From Cricetomys ansorgei (taxonomy: Eukaryota; Chordata; Mammalia; Rodentia; Nesomyidae): a stretch of 64,000 nt of DNA. Made by a program: the position numbers and the translations under genes. The stretch is from positions 6,933,501-6,997,500 of the forward strand of contig JAMJFZ010000818.1 in assembly GCA_026225945.1 (NCBI GenBank), read 5' to 3'. This document shows positions 55,319 to 64,000 of the stretch, in pieces; the stretch's first letter is position 1; every line of letters starts with the position of its first letter. The notes under the pieces were generated by a model. That model was not told the DNA's origin. It worked only from the letters and a program-made list of their open reading frames with translations, and did not search any database.

Positions 55319-57762
55319 GTCCTGTCTGTGCTGTGAGGAGTGTGGTAGTTTGGGCACAGCCGGTGTCATGTGTTCTGTGTCAAGTGATCAGCGCTGTCAG
55401 GATTCAGCTCCAGCAGATGTGTGCTCCCTGTCAGCATCTTGCCATCACCCTGCTCATGGGATATGTCTCTGTTTCCCTGCAGGATGTAAACATGGCAGGG
55501 TCTTTCTCCTCTCCTGTCCCCCAGAGCTTTGGGACGGAGCTGGTAGATGGAGAGGTTGGGGCTCAGCTGGTGTGGAGCAAGGTGCCCTTACTATATCTAG
55601 CCATCGTCACTGAGTGTGCATGAGGTTTGTCCGGGTTGGGGTGCTGAGAAGTCCCCCTGACACACACACTGTCAGGATCCTGTCACAGCCAGCCCTCCTT
55701 CCTCCTCTGGCCCTAGGTGTACTGGTTCCATGGCTATGTTGAGAAGGACTCTGAGCAGAGCCTGGGTAGCTTTTCTGATCACCCTGTGGCTCCTCCAGTT
55801 GTGCGTGTGTATCATTGTTGCAGTCTAGAGTGGCTGTGTGCTCAGACTTTGTCATCGGCACAGGAGTTGCCAGGAGACAGTTGTACCAAGTCATCCACAG
55901 GCTTCCATGTCTCCATTAGAGTCCTCCTTCCCATACAGTGGGGCCCTGGAGGAGCACAAAGTGTGGCCACCCCAGCCCTTGGGGGATGGAGTAGTAGCTG
56001 GATTTAGCATAGTCTAGAGGAGGAAGCCCACCTGGAGGTCTGAATTCACTGAGCGGGGAGCGGTACACCTTCTGCTTCCACTAGGTGGCAGCAGGCAGGT
56101 TTACTGCTTTTGGGCCTGACCACTCTGGCCTGAGGGGGCTGGGGTGGGTGCAGGATGCCAGGGAGGAGGGGATCACAGAATGGACAACAGCTGGGCACAT
56201 CCTGGGTAAGGCTTTGATCAGAGGCAAGGACCAGGCAGGTGTGAGAGTCCCACAGCTGAGTGGTCTGCTGTGGAGGGGGCTGGAAGGATGGGGTTTCCAC
56301 TTGACCTTGGCTTTCTGCTTCCCAGTCCTGCCCTGGAGCTTGAACTTAGGGGGGTATTCCCTTCCAGCCCTTCTTCTCCCCACTGTTATGTGCCCTGTGG
56401 AGTCCTGTGTACAATTGGGTACTCGGGCCTAGGGAGAGAGGCTCACAGGTCCACAGGAGGGAAGAGCTGTCTCTGGCACAGGCTTGGAGAGGCTGGTGTG
56501 GGTTCCTTGGGCCCTGGTAAGGCTGGAGGGGTTGTGTCCTGGGTCAGAAGCTCTGGGAATTGAGGGTGACTGATAGAAAAGCCAGGAAGTTGCTCCCATA
56601 GCTGTTTATAGCCACACCCCACCATTGGGACCAGCTCCAGGGCACAGACCTGTTATCTGGGCCTGACCCTTTTGAGGAGAGCACTACTGGACCAGGATAG
56701 CCATGGAGCCACAGCTTGGTTCTGTCACACCCGGGGGTCCAGCAGGCATACCCTGACCATCTCAGGCTACTCTGTCGATCAAGATGGCGTAGATCACCTG
56801 CCATTTAGGAGTGCCCTGGCTTGCGGGCACACCCTACAGCCTGCACAGTCTTATTCAGGATCTGGAAGAATTCTGGGGGCAGGGCTAAGTGTCTCTTTTG
56901 CAGTTGGGGGAAATGAGACCTGAGGTGGAGGGCGGTCCAAAGCAAACCCTCCTGTCTCTTGTACTCCCCACCCCGTGAGCATGCTGACATTCTGGCATGA
57001 ATTCTGGTGGAATGAGGCTTCACTCCCTGCCCGGGGTTTGAGGCTTAGCACCTCGTGGGTGCCAAATGTTTGGAGAGTGGCTGAGATGAGGGCTGGTCAT
57101 CATCTAGGAGTTCAGCTCACAGTAGGGCAGCCCAGCCTTAACCCCAGCCTGCATTCCCAGGCCAGAGGATGGGCCACTGCTCGTGCTGCAGGTGGCAGAG
57201 CTACAGACATGGAAGGTACTTTCCGTTGCCTTCCTAGACAGTCACATTCATATACCAGAAGCCTGCAAATGGCCAGTGCCTGGAGAGCTTTAAAAGTCCT
57301 GTCAGGAGTTTATTAGCTGAGCTGCCTATATTGACACAGTAAAAAGTTACATAACTTCATGGAACTCCTTCCTTAAAGGTCCCTCAGTGCCTTGCAGCCA
57401 GGCAAGCATTGCTCAAGCCTGGCATGCAAGTAGTTTCTTCCGAGGAAGATGTGCAGCGGGGAATGGAGAGTGAGCCCTCATGTTGCCTGTGTTATCAGAA
57501 GGTGGAGAGGTGCATGCAAGGGAATACCCCAGTGTGGGGACTGGCTGTACATCCACCACCGCCAAGGGACAGGTGTGCCCTTCCTCTCAGTTTCATGGGC
57601 AAGGGGAGCTCCAGAGAAACAGGAAGACTACCACCAGCCACGTGGTGATTCAGGGTGTCTTCGTGGGTGTGTGGTACTGCCTCCCTCCTTTCTCTGCCTC
57701 TCTCTCCTTGTGTCTTTCCTTTCTACTTTCATCCCTTGCCTTTCCTTCTATATGTCTGTTCT

Positions 57763-58048
57763 CTCATCCTATATGTGTGTTTGCCAGTCATGTGTGCATG
57801 CATTTCCATGTGTGTGTATGGGTATACACATTTGGAGGTCAGGTCAATGTTGGGACCTTCCTCTTACCATGACCTGGAGCTTAGGTTTAGCTAGATTGGC
57901 TGGCCAGTGAGCCCATGGGATCCTTCAGTCCCTACCTCCCCACACTGGGTGCACATTGCCAAACAAGGCATTCTCCATGGGTGCTGGGGATCTGAAATGA
58001 GGTCTTTATTCTCGTGCAGCAGGCACTTTACCCCCTGAGCTGTCTCCT
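57763..58048 (-). repeat. B3 SINE (antisense)
   Basis: 'atttggaggtcaggtcaatg', 'gattggctggccagtgagcccatggg', 'gggtgctggggatctgaaatgagg' and 'ccctgagctgtctcc' mark a reversed, diverged B3. Confidence 0.65.
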
Positions 58049-58359
58049 AGACCCTCTGTTCTCTCCTTTTCTGTCTGATGGCTTTTCCTTGTCCCTCTTT
58101 CTTCACTCACCCTCACCCCAAGCTCCTGCTTTCTCTGGAGTCACAGGCTCTTGTTTGGATTCCTGCACACTGGACGTAGCCTTCCATGCTTGGCCTGGGG
58201 TGTGGGAATGTTGGAAGCCAGTTTTGTTCATGTGAAGACAGGCGTGCCAGTATCGGGCTGGCCATGGGTGGGCAGGCAGCTACTGCAGCTCTGCTCTCAG
58301 CACCGTCCTGACCTGGGATAGCATCCTTCAGCAGCTCCTGCACAGGGCCTGCTTTGATT

Positions 58360-58640
58360 CCAGCAAAATCATTTCAGTAAAACAAACTAGAAATGTCGAG
58401 CTCGGAGATTCCCAGTAGCCCATCTCTGGTGAGGCTGCTGCCATTTTGCCTGGATTTTATTTATTCCATTTAATAAAGCAACTGCGGAGGTTGGAAGCAG
58501 ATGTCACGAGTCCTCTGTCGACGGAGCCATAAATACGAGTGTGTGGCACTTGGATGCCACGCATCACCTGAGTTGTGTTTTCCAGCGTATTTAATTAAAA
58601 CAGATTATAGCACTGCTAGCTACATGGAGACTTCCTCACA
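58360..58640. promoter_or_regulatory. Candidate conserved non-coding element
   Basis: It contains several intact CpGs (TGTCGAGCTCGG near 58395, 'gtcgacggagcc', 'aaatacgagtg'), an E-box CACCTG (58565-58570), and GTATTTAATTAAAACAG with the TTAATTAA palindrome at 58591-58598. It follows directly on ordinary GC-rich intron, without repeats. Confidence 0.42.
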
Positions 58641-60504
58641 AACGCACTGGTGTGCTGCTCTCGGGTGAGAAAGACCTCACTGTGGGTGAAGCACAGGGGA
58701 GAAACTCGAAAGAGTTCAGAGAAGCCGAACTGGATCAGGAAGCTGAGGGAGTAACAGGAGGAAACTAGGGCCTTGCATGTGCCGGGGAATCACTGTGCCC
58801 CTCAGCAACAGCCCTAGCTCACTGAGCCCATTGCAGAGATGGAGGACAAATGCTCTAAGAGCTGAGATCAGATGTCAAGATCAGCCTTTGTGGAGGTCAC
58901 ATAGATGATGGGTGGCCATTGGCATCCCAGGTACATGCCAGATTGATTGCCCATAGCCGCAATTCCCAGATTTGAGCTCTGTCGGCACCATTGCAGGGTT
59001 TGTGGGAACACTTGGAGGCCAGGACCCTCTGTTGACATCAGAATCAGATCCAGTGGGTATGGGCTGGAGCCTGGGAATCTCCTGTTTTTAGTAAGTGCCA
59101 GGGACTAGGTCTCTGTGGAGTCACTAACTCTGAATAGAGTGCGATGGTACAGGCTGGGGCCATTTGTCTCTTCCTGTCTAGCAGAGCCCTCTCCGGCCCA
59201 CACGGCTTCCAGCCCCATAGCCCTTACCACAGTTTGCAGCTCTGAATGCCTGAGTGTGCTGACTATCTGCTCAGAGGCTGGCTTGCTCCGCAGTCTCCAA
59301 AGCCGAAGGTATTCTGCCTGCCATCCACGCAGGATGGAGAGGCTCCTGTACCCATTTCTATATTCACCCCAAGGGAAAGCCTAGCACTTAAGTCTTGGCC
59401 TTTTCTGTGTTAACTGGGACCTTGGGTAGACCCTGCCTTCTTGGGTCCATATGGGGCTGATGTCCTACTCTCAGGGTTTTCTCGGCCAGGCCAGGCCAGG
59501 GTATTGCAGAAGGTATTACCAGCCCCCTTCAGGGCTTGGGAAGGCCTGTCCCAACCTGCACCCACCTGCAGATTTTCCTGCATACCCTGTCTGTGTGCCT
59601 GCAGGGGTGCTAGATCATCAGGCCGCCACTTCTCGCTTCAGGATAAAAATAGCCCTGCCGAGGCTTCTGTGCAGGATGTAACGTTACAGGTGGCGCATGT
59701 CCAGGATTTGTGTCTGAACACATGCAGTCCCCAGGGCCTGGTTGGGGACCATGGCCAGCATTGTCAGCACTTCTACGGGGCTAAGAAATGTGTGCTAGCC
59801 CACCTGCCACCTTGGCCACACCTGAGACCAACCACATCTGTGATGTTGCACTGCTATGTCTGCCTCTCTAGAGCCTGAACAGGGGCTGCTGTTGCCCCCT
59901 CCAAACTAGGACCAGCTTTGGAACAGTCTGTCAGCCTGTCTTCCCTGGGACAGTCTTTGCTTCCTTCGTGGCAGCAGTATCTCGGGCAGGACTGGTAGCT
60001 GGTACCCTGTGAGCAGAGGGATGATAGATGACTGCCTGCATTGGCCACTGGCCTAGATGTGTGGGCCAGCTGTGGGCAGATGAGGAACAGCTGGAGGGCT
60101 GAGGTGCTGTTTTCCTGTGTACAAGCTGTCTGATTCTCTTTGGAAGTCTCAGGATAAAGCAAGAGCATATGGACCCTGCTGTCACTGCAAAGGGCAGGAC
60201 ACTTACTGTGCTATCTCCACCACAAGGAGATACTTTCTCAGTCTAAAACATGGAGCCCTGTACCTGCCCACCCCCTGCTACTGGATGTTACACCTCATCC
60301 TCTTTCCTCAGCTGTATCTTCTCGCGAGGTCCAGGCCATTGCCTCTGCTGTCTTCCTGTTGTGACTGAGGTAGCCTTGCTGGGGGACATGTCATGTGCAT
60401 GTTGTTTGGCTCTAGCCAGCTGTCTCACCAAGCATGGCTATGTCTGCAGTGAGTGTTTTCTAGCAGTCTTCTAGGGAACTTTCTGGTCATCTCCTGATGC
60501 AGAT

Positions 60505-60572
60505 GCGAGCTGAACTCAGATTCTCGCAGTTACGTGGCAAGCGCTTTATCCGCTGAGCCGTTTCCTCAGCCC
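60505..60572 (-). repeat. B3/B2-family fragment (antisense)
   Basis: 'cgagctgaactcagattctcgc' and 'tatccgctgagccgtttcctcagcc' show only the reversed tRNA-like head. Confidence 0.6.
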
Positions 60573-60769
60573 AGAAGCATGTTTCTCAGTCCTTTGAGCA
60601 CAGACCTGCAGTGGATTATGCAGACCTTAAACCCGGAGGAGAAACCAGATTATCGAGTGGCTCCAGTTTCACTACCACTGCCGCCCTTAACTCCCATCCT
60701 TTCCTTTTCAGCGCCCCAGCACTTCCTGGGCTCTGCCAGCCCTGTCTTCGCAGAGTGGTGTTTCGCTGT

Positions 60770-60930
60770 TGGTCCTGATTTGCATTTGGCTAATTGCTAA
60801 CCATGTTAATTACCTTTCTGTGTGTTTGCCGCCTGTGTGCGTTTCCTTTTTGGGAGATGTCTGTTTGCCTCTTTGCCCGCTCTGCTGTCACACTGTTTAT
60901 TTTTTTCCTTGCTGCTTTGTAGCAAATCAG
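60770..60930. promoter_or_regulatory. Candidate octamer/homeodomain cluster
   Basis: A perfect octamer ATTTGCAT (60778-60785) is followed by GGCTAATTGCTAACC and GTTAATTACC (60805-60814) within 40 bp. This dense motif cluster suggests a regulatory element; no conservation data are available. Confidence 0.3.
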
Positions 60931-62226
60931 TGTGTGTCCTTGAGGCCAGTCAGGTAGAGGGAATGTCAGTCTCTGCCCTCTATCCCCTTACTCATAAATC
61001 AGTGAGGGTGGTATGTTTGGGGGCAGAGAGAAAAGATTGTGCGCCCTGGTGGTGGAAGGTAGGCCTTCTGGTTTTGAAAGTTGCAGGTTGGACTTGGGTT
61101 TAATTTCTGCCTTGTTCACTGACTAGACACTCACTGAATTGAACATGGTATTTGGCTTCTGGACCAATTTTCCTAAGGAAAGCTCTACTAGAGGAGGGTG
61201 TGGTGTGCCAGGAGAACATTCACAGGCACCGAGTTGCCCTGGTGTCTGCAGAGTGCTCCAGCCTGTGGCAATCCCCAGAGGAAGAGGGCCAGCCTCTCAG
61301 TATGCAGAGTGAAGGAAGGAGTCTCCTTGTCTGTGCAGAACTGATGGTGGAGTGACTCTGGGCTGGGCAGCGTCCTTCCAGCTCAGTGAGGGTGGCTGCA
61401 CCTTGCTGTCTTAAGTGGTTGGCTCACTGGTGGTATGCATTTATGGATGGCTTACGGCAGCTTCCTGAGGTCAGGGTGCATTTTTGCAAGCATCTTGGCC
61501 ATGCTACTTACTGCCTGCCAGGGAGGAGGGCCTGTGAGAACAGAGATCCAGAGGTTGGCCATGCTGTGAGCTCAAGATCATGGATTCTGGCACCCTGGAG
61601 GCAAGCTCTGTGCTCTTTGACCTTTAGGTTCCTGAAGCCTTGTACTGGGATTGAGTCTGTGTTTGTCCTGCTGTGGCCTCCAGCAGGCAGCCTCCAATAG
61701 CCTGCTCCACTCACCAGGGTGCTGAAGCAGAGGTTGAGGAGCCTCAGGAGGCTGTCCTCTTCTGAGTGTGCAGCCTCGACATGGGACTTGGGGAACTCCT
61801 GGGCAGGAGATACTGCTGGTGCTCAAGTGCAACATGGCCACTCTTGATTTCCCAGTCATAACCTTTCCCCTCTGGGAACAGCAGGCCAGGTGCCCTGTTT
61901 GGGGGCTTCCCTTGACCCTTCCCAGTCTGCCCAGTGGTGGCTGTGCTGGGGAGCCTCCAGTTTTCTGGGCTGTGACCTATGTCAGCAGGACCACCTCAGT
62001 TAGTACTTCCAGCGTGGGAGCCTGCAGGAGGCAGCTGGCTGACTTCCTCCTCCTTTCCCATGTATGACTACACAGCAGAGAGGCCATAGACTTGGAACTT
62101 CACATTACCCAGGGCCTGACTAGGGTGGCAGTGTGACCCTGGCAGACTCAGTATGAGGTGGAGGCTGAAGTGGGTCCTTCACCCCGAGGCTGGCAGGCAT
62201 CTGACCGTTTTGATCTTGTCTTGTAG

Positions 62227-62283
62227 GCTCAGCTATCTCAGGCCCTGGAGGAGCTCGGAGTTCAGAAGCAGAGAGCCGACACG
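62227..62283 (+). CDS. Mad1l1: Mad1l1 coding exon C (coiled coil continuation)
   Basis: This short exon lies between a pyrimidine-rich acceptor ending in TTGTAG (62221-62226) and a perfect donor ACG|GTGAGT (62283/62284). It is 57 bp, 19 codons, phase 0 at both ends. The peptide is AQLSQALEELGVQKQRADT, which matches human MAD1 (about residues 454-472) with only two differences that I can recall (V for G, T for M). It joins directly to the SSEME end of exon B. The sequence has coiled-coil character and lies upstream of the MAD2-interaction motif, which must be encoded beyond this window. Its small size and symmetric phase would allow in-frame skipping. Such a short exon would be hard to trust alone, but collinearity with exons A and B makes the call firm. 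Confidence 0.96.
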
Positions 62284-64000
62284 GTGAGTACTGAGATGGG
62301 GGTTCACTTGGTGCTGGATGGTGGTAAGGAGCTGAGGGCAGGCCACCCAGAGTCCTGGATTCAGGCACAAGGGAATTCCTCCTGCCTGTCCCTGGCAGGA
62401 CTTGGCCTACAGACACTTCCTCCTGTGTGGCCATGGTTCTCCATATTAGAAACTGCGGAGTAGAAGGAGCTGAGGTGGAAACTGAGTCCTGTGCCAACCC
62501 CTATGTGATACCAAGGTGTGAGCCAAAAGGAGTCATGTGGGGGTCTGCTATGGCTAAGGGCCTGGAGTCGGGCCAGGTCAGCCTGAGCAACACAGGCCTG
62601 TTGGTATTCAAGGGAGTAGGTTAGATAACATGCAGAGTTTGCCTTTGGGACTTGGAGAGTGTGCGTTAGAATTCACAAGTGGAGTTGTCTTGTGGGGACT
62701 CTGAGGGTTCTGATCTGGGAGTGGGAGAGACCAGTGGTGGGATAGAGAAGGCTGTGCCATGCTGGGGACATGCTGGGTGTGCCCACTACCCACTTACCAA
62801 GTGCTACAAACACAAGGTGTTGTCATCAGCATGGGTATCAGACCGTGGCCAAGCGGAGGATGAGCAGCAACATATCAGTTGGCAGCTAAGACAGCACGGA
62901 GAGCAGAAGGTGCTTGGGGCCATGGTCAGGGATGGCAGACAGGCAGGCCTATGGCCTAGAGTGTGGGAAATGTGGGGAGGTGGGGTTGATCTTGTAGATT
63001 GTGGGGTGTTGAGGAAGGTCTGTGGACTGTGGAGCACTGTGTCTGTCAGTGGGTGTGGCAGATTGCCAGGAGTCGTATGACCTGGTTCTACCCTGGCAGT
63101 GTTTTCTGCAGGCTGTGACAGCTCTCTTGTCTCTGCACATGGCCTTTTGGGCTTCATCCCTGTGATTCAAGTGCTTCAGCCTCCTTTACCCATGGCCTGT
63201 TTGCCGTTGCTGTTGGGAAAGCCACGTGTGGGAGATGTGGGAGTTTGTGAACTGAGCATCAGTCTGCACAGCCCAGGGAGACCCTGATGTTCTGTGCATC
63301 AACATGTGTGGCTTCCTCTGTGTTGACCTGAATTGGAATGTACCCCAGGGCCTTGTTTCCATAATGTACACGAGGCGAAGAAGAATTAGAAATGAGTTGT
63401 GCTAAGCACATGCTAGGCCCAGGGCTCTGTGGCTAAGCAGCTTGTCATCACCCAGGGTCCACTTTGCACAGAAGTGTGACTTCCTGGCCCTGCTTTGTAT
63501 CTTCCATGTCACTTTGGAGAAACTGAGAGCCCTGTGTCCATTTTAGGGGCAGGGTGCAGAAGCTGTTCTTGGGCCCTTAGTGCTAGGTAGCTCCTGGCAG
63601 TCTGGCTCACAGGCTTCTGCATCTTGGTGCAGGGCTACGGGGCATAAATGGCATAGTGCTTATTAAGTCTGTCTGGTTCTCTCATCCTGTGTTGTTTATT
63701 GAAACTCCTAGGACTTGTAAAGCACTAGTGCCTGGATCCTCGCACAGACTGACTTAGAATTCTGGGGCCTCTGGCAGGGTGGGATTTGACCTGTGTTGCT
63801 CTTGTCTCAATGAGTGTGGCCTCCCACCTCTGCCTCATTTTTGTTTTTAATGTGTCTTTGTATGTGCCTTGTCTGTGTATGTGAGGGAGGGAGAGAGGGT
63901 GTGTATGTACGTTGGCATGTAGAAGCCAGAGGCTATAGGTCCCTGCCTTCCATCTTGTTTGAAACAGTGTCCCCTTACCACTGTTCGCCCAGCTAGCCAT
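62284..64000 (+). other. Mad1l1: Mad1l1 intron (5' part), downstream of exon C
   Basis: This is the first 1.7 kb of the next intron. Up to about 63842 I see no recognisable repeat and no exon. From 63843 an antisense B3-type SINE begins and is cut by the window end. The next Mad1l1 exon, which should continue with residues like LEMELK, is not in the window. Confidence 0.85.
63843..64000 (-). repeat. B3-family SINE, cut by window end (antisense)
   Basis: 'tgtgtatgtacgttggcatgtagaagccagagg' and 'catcttgtttgaaacagtgtcccc' are the 3' and middle parts of a reversed B3. The head lies beyond the window. Confidence 0.65.

Overview
This window is non-coding-rich mammalian nuclear DNA from a muroid rodent. 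Evidence is the dense mix of rodent SINE families (B1, B2, B3, ID and B4-type B1+ID composites), old L1 remnants on the minus strand, and three short exons with canonical GT/AG borders whose translations match the spindle-checkpoint protein MAD1 (gene Mad1l1). I cannot assign genus or species; murid and cricetid rodents both remain possible.

Gene layout. All coding sequence I can support belongs to one gene, Mad1l1, on the plus strand: exon A (4635-4779), exon B (52899-53039) and exon C (62227-62283). Spliced together they give 48 + 47 + 19 complete codons of the central coiled coil, matching roughly residues 358-472 of the human protein as I remember it, just before the MAD2-binding region. 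The introns here are the end of one (1-4634), a complete one of about 48.1 kb (4780-52898), a complete one of about 9.2 kb (53040-62226) and the start of another (62284-64000). I found no second gene, no CpG-island promoter, no tRNA or rRNA gene and no processed pseudogene.

Repeat layout. 1-20 kb is a SINE-rich zone, mostly B3/B2 in antisense. 20-34 kb is SINE-poor, with a solitary retroviral LTR (26113-26535) and several sequence islands that look evolutionarily constrained. 34-45.8 kb is a deep repeat graveyard: two antisense L1 ORF2 remnants broken by B1, B2, B3 and other rodent repeats. 46-64 kb is again SINE-poor, with a short internal telomeric TTAGGG array at 55277-55318.

Most unusual feature. 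Five ID-containing elements carry, or appear to carry, tandem copies of a 52-53 bp shortened ID unit (four units at 3822-4033, three degraded units near 25690-25840, three at 38319-38475, nine at 42790-43268, three at 54371-54525). The largest has the order B1-like arm, nine-unit tandem array, terminal ID, poly(A) tail. It is formally a SINE with an internal variable-number tandem repeat. Units within one locus share private variants, which suggests local expansion or homogenisation. A tandem repeat of this type may already be catalogued in rodents; I could not check.
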